A stretch of DNA of 64,000 nucleotides. It comes from Psychroserpens mesophilus (GTDB lineage: Bacteria; Bacteroidota; Bacteroidia; Flavobacteriales; Flavobacteriaceae). Below are positions 8,581 to 16,970 of the stretch, piece by piece. The first letter of the stretch is position 1. Each line of letters starts with the position of its first letter. The notes beneath the pieces are model-generated. The model ran no database searches. It was not told the origin of the DNA and was given only the letters and a program-made list of their open reading frames with translations. The stretch spans positions 496,001 to 560,000 of the forward strand of contig NZ_JXJP01000008.1 of assembly GCF_000826645.1 (NCBI RefSeq). Direction: 5' to 3'. Position numbers and translations under genes: made by a program.

Positions 8581-9231
8581 TTAAATAAGATTATTTTTCT
8601 TCGCTTTTTGAACCGCTTCCAATTTGTTGTGAACTTGAAGTTTACGGTATATATTTTCAATATGTTTTCTTACTGTACCTGTGGACAATATCAGATTTTC
8701 AGAAATCTGAATATAATTTAGACCTTTACTTAAATGCTCCAATACTTCAGTTTCTCTATTGGTTAATTTGATATCTTCCTTGTCCTTTTCATTTTCAATA
8801 CTCATTGGGTTTCTGAGTAATTTCAACGTTTTTAAAGCAATAGAAGGATTCATTGCAGCGCCTCCATTTAGTGTATCAATGATGCCATCATGAAGATCTT
8901 TTGCATTGATTTCTTTTAGTAAATAACCATCTGCTCCAGCTTTTATAGCATTAAAGATATTTTCATCATTATCAAAAACGGTAAGCATGATAATTTTGAT
9001 GTGAGGATACTTTTGCTTGATAATTTCTGTCGTTTCAATACCATTGAGCACAGGCATTTCAATATCCATTAAAATCAAATCAATATTGTGATTGTCTTCA
9101 ATTTGAGCCAGAAGATCAGAACCATTCATTGCTGTACATTTGATATTGAATGTATCAAAAAAAGAAAGTTTTTCTTTTACCGCTTTTATTAAAAAGGTGT
9201 TATCGTCAACTATGGCAATCTTAATAGACAT
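8581..9231 (-). CDS. NarL/LuxR-family response regulator
   Basis: 216 residues. The receiver domain (about 1-125) has the acidic pair IVDD, the phospho-acceptor Asp56 in LILMDIEMP, the Thr in MLTVFDND and Lys in YLLKEINAKD. The C-terminal LuxR-type helix-turn-helix (about 145-210) has LTNRETEVLEHLSKGLNY and STGTVRKHIENIYRKL. It is the last of three same-strand signalling genes, 47 bases after the second TPR kinase, which is expected to phosphorylate it. A near-palindrome at 9281-9298, 50 bases before its start, matches a palindrome upstream of the lipoprotein gene at 15.8 kb, so it may regulate both; that link is inference. Confidence 0.9.
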   Translation of the reverse strand: MSIKIAIVDDNTFLIKAVKEKLSFFDTFNIKCTAMNGSDLLAQIEDNHNIDLILMDIEMPVLNGIETTEIIKQKYPHIKIIMLTVFDNDENIFNAIKAGADGYLLKEINAKDLHDGIIDTLNGGAAMNPSIALKTLKLLRNPMSIENEKDKEDIKLTNRETEVLEHLSKGLNYIQISENLILSTGTVRKHIENIYRKLQVHNKLEAVQKAKKNNLI

Positions 9232-9278
9232 ACAATTGGTTTTAAAAAATGAAAAGTTACGAAAATCTAAAAGTATTT

Positions 9279-11183
9279 CTATACGTCATTTGTCGTATAT
9301 TTCTTTAAGTCATTTATTTGCAACTGAATATGAGTTCCTTGGTTTTTGTTAGAAATCACACTAATTTCTCCGTTAATTTCAAGCGCTCGCTTTTTCATAT
9401 TATGAATACCGTTTCCTAACTGCTCATTTTCAATATCAAACCCTTTTCCATCATCAATTACATCAACTTTAAGTTGGTCTTCAGTGTAATTAAATTCTAC
9501 TGAAATTGTATTCGCGTCAGCATATTTTAATGCATTATTAATAGCTTCCTGAATGATGCGATACACATTCATTCCTTGAACAGATGACAGTTTAATATGT
9601 TCATTTTCTGAAGTATTCGTAATAAAATTAAAGGTAACAGTATTTGAAGTAAGGTTAGCTTTATCGATAAAATTAGAAATTCTTGATTGTAAATCTTCCA
9701 AGCTAATTTCATTTTTATTCATTGCCCAAATGGTATCGCGTAATTCGTAAATGGTTGTGGTTGTAAATTCACTTATCGTCTTTAGCTTATCTGAAAGTTT
9801 CTCAGGAAGTTTAAATCCGTATTTAAGATTATCCAACGACGAAATAATAAAGGTCAATTGTGCACCAATATTATCGTGTAAATCTCTTGAGATTCGCAAT
9901 CGTTGTTCCTGAAGTCTGTTTTGTGTTTCAATTTTTAACAAGGCATCTTTAAGTTCATTTTCCTTTTTTAATTGTCTGTTTTTTAGTCGTTGCTGACTGT
10001 AAAACAAATAACCTAACAAACTCAAAATAACAGCCAGAACAGCTAATCCTAAAAGCTGCGTATTCTTTTCATTTAATTCTAATTCTTGTTCAGCTAAATC
10101 AGCTCGCTGTGATAATATTTCTTTCTCTTTTTTTTCAGTTTGATATTCAATTTCTAACTCTGTAATCTTTTCATTGGTTTTAATATTAAGTAAACTATCT
10201 CTATATACAACCAGCTCTTTAAAATAACTTAGAGCTGTTTTGGTGTCATTTTTAGCTTCATAATATTTTGAATAATTATCTAGAGCAGACTCAATATCGA
10301 CAGCTATTTTAGACTTTTGAGCAAAATGCATTGCACTATCGATATAGGCTTTAGTACCATTTAATCTTTCAGTTTCAATTAAGACATTCGCCAGATTATT
10401 ATAGCTTGCGGAAATACCAGCCATATCTCCAATTGATTTTTCGATGGCTAAGGACTTTCGAAAATATACCAATGCGGAATCAATTTCATTTAAATAATAA
10501 TATACTGCTCCAACATTATTGACCGATTCTGCCATTCCTTTTTTATCATCGAGTGCCTCTTCAATTTCTAAGGAATATTTGAAATAATCGAGCGCTTTTT
10601 CCAATGCACCATCATTTGCGTAAATAATAGCGATGTTATTATATACCTCAGATATGCCTTTTTTGTTATCCAGACTTTCAAAAATATCTTTCGCTTTCAG
10701 ATGATACTCAATTGCTTTTTCATTAATTCCATTATAACTATACACCAAACCAATACTATTGTAAGTCGTGGCTATCTCACTTTTCATGTTTTTTGCCTGA
10801 TAGATATCTAAAGCACTTAAGTAGTTTTTCAAAGCCTCATCATATTTCGCAAGGTTTCTATTCACGACTCCAATATTATTATAAGCCGAAGCTTTTAGTA
10901 GTGAATCATTAGTGCTTAATGCTTCTGAAGACAATTGCTTTGCTTTCTCAAAATTGCCTAAATCTCTGTTGACAATTCCCAAATTATTTTTAGACTTCGA
11001 AATCTGAAACTGGTCGTTATTTTCTTTAGAAATTCGGAGTGCTTCCTCTAAAATAGTTAATGCCTTTTGAGGATCATTTTTATATAATGCCATTGCAGAA
11101 TCGTTAAGCATTGCAGCGTTTTGTTGTGCACAAATAAAAGATAGTGGTAAAACCATCAATAGCACGAATAAGAAGTATTTCAT
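9279..11183 (-). CDS. TPR sensor histidine kinase (HisKA_3 type), paralogue A
   Basis: 634 residues. A signal peptide (MKYFLFVLLMVLPLSFICAQ) leads into a periplasmic array of TPR repeats (about 25-330), a coiled-coil segment, one transmembrane helix (about 385-405), a HisKA_3 dimerisation domain with phospho-accepting His436 in ISRDLHDNIGAQL, and a HATPase_c domain with IQEAINNALKYADA, DDGKGFD and GNGIHNM. All catalytic motifs are present. It is closely similar to the upstream kinase at 11236-13176 through the linker and catalytic region, which indicates tandem duplication. Its stop codon overlaps a near-palindrome that may serve the downstream regulator gene. Confidence 0.92.
   Translation of the reverse strand: MKYFLFVLLMVLPLSFICAQQNAAMLNDSAMALYKNDPQKALTILEEALRISKENNDQFQISKSKNNLGIVNRDLGNFEKAKQLSSEALSTNDSLLKASAYNNIGVVNRNLAKYDEALKNYLSALDIYQAKNMKSEIATTYNSIGLVYSYNGINEKAIEYHLKAKDIFESLDNKKGISEVYNNIAIIYANDGALEKALDYFKYSLEIEEALDDKKGMAESVNNVGAVYYYLNEIDSALVYFRKSLAIEKSIGDMAGISASYNNLANVLIETERLNGTKAYIDSAMHFAQKSKIAVDIESALDNYSKYYEAKNDTKTALSYFKELVVYRDSLLNIKTNEKITELEIEYQTEKKEKEILSQRADLAEQELELNEKNTQLLGLAVLAVILSLLGYLFYSQQRLKNRQLKKENELKDALLKIETQNRLQEQRLRISRDLHDNIGAQLTFIISSLDNLKYGFKLPEKLSDKLKTISEFTTTTIYELRDTIWAMNKNEISLEDLQSRISNFIDKANLTSNTVTFNFITNTSENEHIKLSSVQGMNVYRIIQEAINNALKYADANTISVEFNYTEDQLKVDVIDDGKGFDIENEQLGNGIHNMKKRALEINGEISVISNKNQGTHIQLQINDLKKYTTNDV
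9281..9298. promoter_or_regulatory. Near-palindromic putative regulator site
   Basis: ATACGTCATTTGTCGTAT differs at two positions from the perfect palindrome at 15865-15882. It covers the last codons of the upstream kinase and sits 50 bases before the response-regulator start. A role as an operator is inferred from the match and position. Confidence 0.4.
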
Positions 11184-11235
11184 GGCTTAGTTAATTAATA
11201 GCGAGAAAAAGATACAAATTTCCAAGGTAACCTTT

Positions 11236-13176
11236 TTACACCTTCAGAATAATTTGAGTGCCAGAATTTTGCTCGGAAACCATAGCAAGTTCGCCTCCAA
11301 TATGCTTAGCACGCTTGTCCATATTGGTTAAACCACTTCCCTTCTTCACTGAATTGACATCGAAACCGTTTCCATTATCAGAAATGGTAATTTTAAGTTG
11401 CTCTTTGAATTGTTTAATTCGAACTTTAATTTCGGTCGCAGACGCATGTTTTAAGCTATTATGAATGGCTTCCTGAATGATACGATGAATATTCATGCCT
11501 TCAATTGAAGACAAGGTTTTTTGCTGATTTACACTATCTTCAACATCAAACGAAAACTGAATATGATCATCGTACACATGGGCTTTATCAATGTAGTTGG
11601 AGATTCGGGATTGCAAATCTTCAAATGTGATTTCGTTTTTATTCATTGCCCAGATGGTATCTCTCAATTCGTATATAGTTTCAGAGGTAAACTCACTTAT
11701 TTTATTAAGTTTGGACGTCAACTTTTCATCTTTTATATCGAAACCATATTTTAGATTATCAATTGATGAAATGATAAAAGTAAGCTGTGCACCAATATTG
11801 TCGTGCAAATCTCTTGAAATTTGTAATCGTTGTTCCTGCAAACGATTTTGAGTTTCAATTTTTATAAGCGCATCTTTAAGTTCATTTTCTTTTTGAAGTT
11901 GTTTGTTTTTTAGTTTTTGCTGATTAAAAAACAAATAACCTATTACTCCGAAAATAAATGCAAGTCCAAGCAGACCATAAACCTGATAGTTTTTTTTCTG
12001 AATGGTTAATTCTTGTTCGGCAAGATTAGCACGTTGCTTCAGAATTTCTTTTTCCTTCTTTTCAGTATCGTATTTAACTTCTAAATCGGCAACTGCCTGA
12101 GCATTTCTATCTGAAAAAATAGAATCTTTTACTGCTATAAATTTTGCAGTATGAGTGCGTGCTTTTTTAAAATCACGCAACATGTAATAACTTTCAGCTG
12201 CATGAAGATTTAAATCTGCAGACATGCCTTCAATATGCGGAAACTTCTTAATGAGATCAAATCCTTTATTAGCGTAATTTAAAGCTGTTCTTGGTTGATT
12301 TATTTCGTTATATAATGATGTTAAATTACTAAATGTTGATAATGAACCTTTTTCATCAGCAACAAATCCTTCGGGTTTATCAAGTGCTTTTAAATAATGT
12401 TCAATTGCTAAATTGTAATCGCCATTATTATAATAAGCATTAGCCAGATTATCTAAAACTCTATAATAATCTATTAAATTTTGTGAACGTTCAGCAATAA
12501 TCAAAGCTTTTTTATAAGCCATAATAGCGTCATCAATTCGTCCTAAATCTTTAAGGTTAATTCCTATATTATTTAAAGAAGCCACCTGATCTGTTTCTAA
12601 ATTTAGTTGTTCTCTAATCTCGAGTGCTTCATTGTGATACTTTAATGCCTTCTCATTGAGATTCATTTCCTGATATATGAGCCCAATATTATTTAAATAC
12701 ACACTACGCCCTTGAACGCTTCCATCATTATCATTCATTTTTAAGGCTTCAAAAAAATATCGTAAGGCTTCATCAAATTCACTTCTATTCCAATGAAACA
12801 TTCCAAGGTTATTGATACACATAACCTCAATGCTCTTAAAATTATAATCTCTACTTAGTTTCAGTGCTCTGGAAAAATAATAATTCGCTGAGTCAGATTG
12901 ACCAGTAACATCCATATAAATACCATGAGTATTGGTGAGTTCAGTTAGCCCAAAATTGAACTCAGCAGTTTTTGCAAGTGATTTTCCTTCATTTATAATT
13001 TGAAGAGCTTTATCAGTATCATTAAATATATAACTGAAGGCAATTTTGTTTAACATTCTAATTTTTGTAGAATCATCTTTAGTAGAACGCGCAACCGTTA
13101 ACAAGCTATCTAAATTTTGAGAATAAGAGAAAGAAACAAAGAAAAGGACAAGAAGTGATGAAAACTTAATTCTCAT
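11236..13176 (-). CDS. TPR sensor histidine kinase (HisKA_3 type), paralogue B
   Basis: 646 residues from the ATG at 13174-13176, which opens a signal peptide (MRIKFSSLLVLFFVSFSYSQ); the frame extends upstream to 13281 but that stretch looks non-coding. Periplasmic TPR repeats (about 30-370), an acidic/basic coiled coil, a transmembrane helix (about 405-425), a HisKA_3 domain with His458 in ISRDLHDNIGAQL, and HATPase_c with IQEAIHNSLKHASA, DNGNGFD and GSGLTNM. It precedes its paralogue by 52 bases on the same strand. Two sensors with different TPR regions but near-identical catalytic cores could feed one regulator. Confidence 0.92.
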   Translation of the reverse strand: MRIKFSSLLVLFFVSFSYSQNLDSLLTVARSTKDDSTKIRMLNKIAFSYIFNDTDKALQIINEGKSLAKTAEFNFGLTELTNTHGIYMDVTGQSDSANYYFSRALKLSRDYNFKSIEVMCINNLGMFHWNRSEFDEALRYFFEALKMNDNDGSVQGRSVYLNNIGLIYQEMNLNEKALKYHNEALEIREQLNLETDQVASLNNIGINLKDLGRIDDAIMAYKKALIIAERSQNLIDYYRVLDNLANAYYNNGDYNLAIEHYLKALDKPEGFVADEKGSLSTFSNLTSLYNEINQPRTALNYANKGFDLIKKFPHIEGMSADLNLHAAESYYMLRDFKKARTHTAKFIAVKDSIFSDRNAQAVADLEVKYDTEKKEKEILKQRANLAEQELTIQKKNYQVYGLLGLAFIFGVIGYLFFNQQKLKNKQLQKENELKDALIKIETQNRLQEQRLQISRDLHDNIGAQLTFIISSIDNLKYGFDIKDEKLTSKLNKISEFTSETIYELRDTIWAMNKNEITFEDLQSRISNYIDKAHVYDDHIQFSFDVEDSVNQQKTLSSIEGMNIHRIIQEAIHNSLKHASATEIKVRIKQFKEQLKITISDNGNGFDVNSVKKGSGLTNMDKRAKHIGGELAMVSEQNSGTQIILKV

Positions 13177-13333
13177 TTTAGGATATAAAAAAAGCATCAG
13201 AATTGATATGTCTTTTGGGACGATAAAATTAGCTGATGCTTTCTTAAAAAATTGATTAATAGCAAAACGAATATATAACATAATGAGGATGGTGTGTCTT
13301 TTTTTTCGACAAGTTGCAATTAAAAAAGATTAA

Positions 13334-13356
13334 GCGTAATCCTACAAAAATTACGC
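13334..13356 (-). terminator. Possible rho-independent terminator after the propeller gene
   Basis: GCGTAAT (13334-13340) pairs with ATTACGC (13350-13356) across a 9-base loop. On the minus strand a TTAATCTTTTTT stretch follows, consistent with termination of the 15804-13382 transcription unit before the kinase genes. Confidence 0.45.
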
Positions 13357-13381
13357 CCAATCATAATCTCAACAACAAGAT

Positions 13382-15250
13382 TTAATTATTAAGATTGTAT
13401 GTAAAAATGGTTCTGTCATTAGCTTTATAGTACAGATAACCACCAAATTCATCAACTTGATATTCTGGTTTTTTATCTTTTAAAATAATTTCTTTTTCTA
13501 CCATCCCACTATCTTTATTTATCTTGACCAAACCTACACCGTCGTCTAACTTGGTTAAAATAAATTGAGCATTTTCTGTTGCCGCTGTAGCTTTAAAACG
13601 TTTAAGCATTTCTGCAATTGAAGCACCTGAAGCCGCAGCCATACCATCACCAAAATCGGCGTAACGCTGACCTCTGTCGGTATATCTCCCTAAACTATTT
13701 CTATTTTGATTAGCGGCATTGTAAGACGCTACTGCAGTAGTTGCTGTTGCCACAGCTGTTACTCCAGCAAGGATAGCTCCGAAAGCACTTTTACCTGGTG
13801 CTCGATGATATTCGTGCCATGATGTTTTACCATCCCAATCTAAGAGCATCATGTTTTGATCTGAAGTTAACAAAATGCCTTCATTTCTAACTTCAACTCC
13901 TGTTGGATCTTCTTTACCTTCAAATTTAGATTCAGCTAAAGTTGTTGCTTCTCCGCTTGCTTCATCTATGGCAAATAACTCATCATCTGCACTAATTAAG
14001 TATCTGTTATTTTTACTGTCGTAGCATGAGCTAATAGCAGCAGCTCTTTTATATTTTAAGGGTTTATTCCAGATTTGTTCACCTGTTTCAAGATTTACAA
14101 TATTGGCATCTTCAGATGTAATATAAATTAAGCCTTGTGGTGTTTCTGCCATCGTTAAAATATTTTCACCTGTTTTTAATGGTTTTTTAAATAAGGTATT
14201 GCCTTCATAAGAGATTTTGTTTATTCCACCAGAAGCAATTCCGAATAATATCCCATCATCCATAATATAAAAATGCTGAACATAACCTTTAGTTTTTGGT
14301 GCTTTTTCCCACAAATCCTCACCTGTTGTAGCGCTAAACATGGTTATTTTTGATTCTGAAGCAGCTCCAAAAGCTCCATCTCCTCCTGCAACATCACTTA
14401 CAACAGCTAAACCTTGAGGTAAGATTTGAAAATTAGAGACGTTTCCTTTTACTTTACGCTCGTCTTCCCATGCTTCGCTCCCATTGGCATTAATTTTATA
14501 AATTCGCGTATTCTTTCCATTAGCTGTTCCCGCAAATGCATAAATGTCAGTTTCCGATAGATTATTAGTCATCCAGCTCACATTCTTGACTTTGTTTTCC
14601 CAAACAGTTTCGCCTGTTTTCGTTTTAGCTAAAATCCCTTGACTTGTTGGAATTAGCAATTTATCTTTAAGTAGTAATGGTCGTCCTGTTACCATAAAAT
14701 TTTTCATCGTCACTTTTGTTGGATCGATTAAATTAAATCGGTAATCTTCTGCTCCAGTATTTAAATCATAAACTGCTACAGCACTTGCATATTTTTCATT
14801 TGCACGTCGTTGACCACTCACAACTAATTTATTCTGTGGCATCATGACATCGCAGGTGTAAACTTGTTTCCAACCGTTATCTTCAGTACTAAAGAGTTTT
14901 TTTCCAGACATATAATCAATAACAGCCTTTTTTGTTGAAAGATTAGCAAAGCCTGTCTGACCAATAATAACATAAGGTGCCTGAGGTACATAAAATAATT
15001 CTTCAGGTTTTACACGTCCATAATCAGTAAAATTAAATAACAAATCATTTTGACCTGGTTTAATTCCGACCAATCCATCGTTAGTTGCGACAACTACTGT
15101 TCCCCCTTCAGTAATGGTCATTTCATTTATTTTTGCACCTAAGTCATAGTTATGATCTGGTGTTTCTGCTTTTTGAGCATATAGTGAAGTTGCACTCATT
15201 ACGAATGCAACCATCACTAAGCTCTTAAATTGAATTAATAGCGTTTTCAT
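13382..15250 (-). CDS. Exported PQQ-like beta-propeller protein with hydrophobic insert
   Basis: 622 residues with a signal peptide (cleavage near SLYAQ). The body is built of WD/PQQ-like beta-propeller blades, for example GENILTMAETPQGLIYITSE and LETGEQIWNKPLKYK, with repeated aromatic closing positions (TGEDLWEK, TGETVWENK). The quinoprotein catalytic residues are not recognisable, so it is likely a structural or binding propeller. An Ala/Thr-rich hydrophobic stretch (about 485-510, FGAILAGVTAVATATTAVAS) interrupts the propeller and could insert into or lie on a membrane. It is 11 bases downstream of the lipoprotein gene and clearly in the same operon. Function unknown. Confidence 0.75.
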   Translation of the reverse strand: MKTLLIQFKSLVMVAFVMSATSLYAQKAETPDHNYDLGAKINEMTITEGGTVVVATNDGLVGIKPGQNDLLFNFTDYGRVKPEELFYVPQAPYVIIGQTGFANLSTKKAVIDYMSGKKLFSTEDNGWKQVYTCDVMMPQNKLVVSGQRRANEKYASAVAVYDLNTGAEDYRFNLIDPTKVTMKNFMVTGRPLLLKDKLLIPTSQGILAKTKTGETVWENKVKNVSWMTNNLSETDIYAFAGTANGKNTRIYKINANGSEAWEDERKVKGNVSNFQILPQGLAVVSDVAGGDGAFGAASESKITMFSATTGEDLWEKAPKTKGYVQHFYIMDDGILFGIASGGINKISYEGNTLFKKPLKTGENILTMAETPQGLIYITSEDANIVNLETGEQIWNKPLKYKRAAAISSCYDSKNNRYLISADDELFAIDEASGEATTLAESKFEGKEDPTGVEVRNEGILLTSDQNMMLLDWDGKTSWHEYHRAPGKSAFGAILAGVTAVATATTAVASYNAANQNRNSLGRYTDRGQRYADFGDGMAAASGASIAEMLKRFKATAATENAQFILTKLDDGVGLVKINKDSGMVEKEIILKDKKPEYQVDEFGGYLYYKANDRTIFTYNLNN

Positions 15251-15261
15251 CTGGATAAGGT

Positions 15262-15804
15262 TTAGTTTACAACCTTTTCAAGGTTAAAAGAACCTTCTGT
15301 AATCGTTTTGATAGATTGATCACCACCAACATTTTTACATGTAAAATTAAACGTTCCTTTAACTTTAGTATCTGTGATCTCTGTGATTACAAGCTCTCCT
15401 GCAACAGTATCGTCGTAAGGCGCCTGCCAGATTTCAGTTGTAGAGTTTTGAGGGTTATTTAAATTTACATCCGTTTCTGAATAAGATGCACTATTAAAAA
15501 TGTTACTTCCTCCACCTAAAGGATAGGTACCAGTTCCATCAAATCCGAAAACTGAAAACGAAAATGCCTGTGCTGTTGTGCTCGTCGCAATAATTACTAA
15601 ATTTTGGCCATCGTTTGCAATAGTTGCTGAAGATGAAAGCGCTAACGATTGAAAGTTATTTCCATTTACTTTCGCTACCATAACTCCTGAAGGAGTTCCA
15701 CTTTGTCCTGGATCGCCATCTCCTGTATCATCATTTGAACATGATGTAAAAGTTACTGCGGTTAATGTCATGATTAATACCATGAAGTTTTTAAAATGTC
15801 TCAT
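15262..15804 (-). CDS. DUF6252-like lipoprotein
   Basis: 180 residues. The signal ends in TFTSCSNDDTGDGDPG, a lipobox Cys followed by the acidic tail typical of surface-exposed Bacteroidota lipoproteins. The body is beta-rich (VMVAKVNGNNFQSLALSSSA, GTGTYPLGGG, VKGTFNFTCKN, EGSFNLEKV), in the style of DUF6252 proteins that appear widely in flavobacteria. No catalytic motif is seen. It is the first gene of a two-gene unit with the propeller protein. A perfect 18-bp palindrome lies 61 bases before its start. Confidence 0.75.
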   Translation of the reverse strand: MRHFKNFMVLIMTLTAVTFTSCSNDDTGDGDPGQSGTPSGVMVAKVNGNNFQSLALSSSATIANDGQNLVIIATSTTAQAFSFSVFGFDGTGTYPLGGGSNIFNSASYSETDVNLNNPQNSTTEIWQAPYDDTVAGELVITEITDTKVKGTFNFTCKNVGGDQSIKTITEGSFNLEKVVN

Positions 15805-15864
15805 TGTTGATTGTTTTTGAGGTTAATAATGACACAAATTTGTCATAAAATAGAAGTGCAAACA

Positions 15865-15882
15865 ATACGTCATATGACGTAT
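15865..15882. promoter_or_regulatory. Perfect 18-bp palindrome upstream of lipoprotein operon
   Basis: ATACGTCATATGACGTAT is identical to its reverse complement. It lies 61-78 bases upstream of the lipoprotein start, where a dimeric activator would bind. It shares 16 of 18 positions with 9281-9298. A shorter palindrome, ACAAATTTGT (15834-15843), lies between it and the gene. Being an operator is inference. Confidence 0.55.
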
Positions 15883-15964
15883 ATTTTCACAAAGACTTGA
15901 AAAACAGGTATTTAATTCAATAATCGCAGTGAAAAGTCAGAAAAATTAAATGTCAATAAGAGGT

Positions 15965-16915
15965 TTAAAATTGAATATGATGAAATTGAGATTGCAAATC
16001 AGCTTGTTTAATTTTTAAATTTTGAAGAAATAATTGATGCGCTTCAGACACCACATTAAATGGTCGATGCTTCAGTCCTTTTTGAATTTGATCAACATCT
16101 TGCATCGTTTTGTTTGACTCTTCAGAAATCCAAATTTGATGAAAACGCTCCCAAATATAGCGTATAGCCAAAGCATTTGGATGCAACATATCATCATTAT
16201 AGAATCTGTAATCGCGCAGTTCGTCTAGCATGATTTCGTAAGACGGAAAATAATACAATTGCTGTCTTGGTTCTACAACCTGATGTATAGCAGAAATTAA
16301 ATGCGACTTACTTTGGGTGTTTTCAACAAAACCATCTTTTATATGGCGCACAGGCGATACTGTAAATATAAATGATACTTGAGGGTTTACGCTTCTAACT
16401 AAACTAATGATGGCTTCAAGAGATTCTGAAATAGCTTCAACAGATAACAATTCTTTTAAAAACTTCTTTTGAGGAACTTTATGACAGTTAGCAACAAACG
16501 TATCAGTTTCTATCAATCGATAAGCCCAAGCTGTTCCTAAAGTTATTACGATATGAGATGCCTCCTTTAAAAAATCATGAGTAGCACTAATTCGTGTGTT
16601 TAATGCATTTAACACATCTTCCTTTAATCTTCTGCTTAATTTGGAATGCGCTTCAAAACAGTGCCATTGTTCATTGTGAAGAAAAATATCTGCTTCTGAA
16701 TACTGTTTCTTATTGACTGCATTTAAAAGCAACTGTTCAATAGCTAAGGGATGAAATAAAATTCCGAAGGGATTGTCAAATTTCTGAAACTTATAATATT
16801 CAAATTTTTCAGCCATGTATTCAGAAAAACAAGAACCAATCAATCCTATTTTAGAATGATAATCAATTTGATTGTGTTGTTGTGGTTGAAGCGGAAGTCT
16901 GGTTTGAAGTTCCAT
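15965..16915 (-). CDS. GSCFA-domain protein
   Basis: 316 residues. The family-naming motif GSCFSEYM is at residues 27-34, followed by NPFGILFHP. Other family features are HIVITLGTAWAYR, FTVSPVRHIKDGF and a late DMLHPNALAIRYIWERF. The GSCFA family resembles SGNH/GDSL hydrolases: the Ser in GSCFS and the Asp/His in DMLHP are plausible catalytic residues. There is no signal peptide, so a cytosolic enzyme is expected. Substrate unknown. It follows the periplasmic TPR gene by 55 bases on the same strand. Confidence 0.88.
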   Translation of the reverse strand: MELQTRLPLQPQQHNQIDYHSKIGLIGSCFSEYMAEKFEYYKFQKFDNPFGILFHPLAIEQLLLNAVNKKQYSEADIFLHNEQWHCFEAHSKLSRRLKEDVLNALNTRISATHDFLKEASHIVITLGTAWAYRLIETDTFVANCHKVPQKKFLKELLSVEAISESLEAIISLVRSVNPQVSFIFTVSPVRHIKDGFVENTQSKSHLISAIHQVVEPRQQLYYFPSYEIMLDELRDYRFYNDDMLHPNALAIRYIWERFHQIWISEESNKTMQDVDQIQKGLKHRPFNVVSEAHQLFLQNLKIKQADLQSQFHHIQF

Positions 16916-16970
16916 AAAAAAGTGATGTTATTTAAAAGCTTAAAGATAAATAACTCCCTTAAACCTGATA

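Noticed and set aside
13177-13281. N-terminal extension of the TPR kinase to 13281
   Set aside because: The inner ATG at 13174-13176 opens a clean signal peptide, whereas the extension would place charged residues and a second hydrophobic stretch before it.
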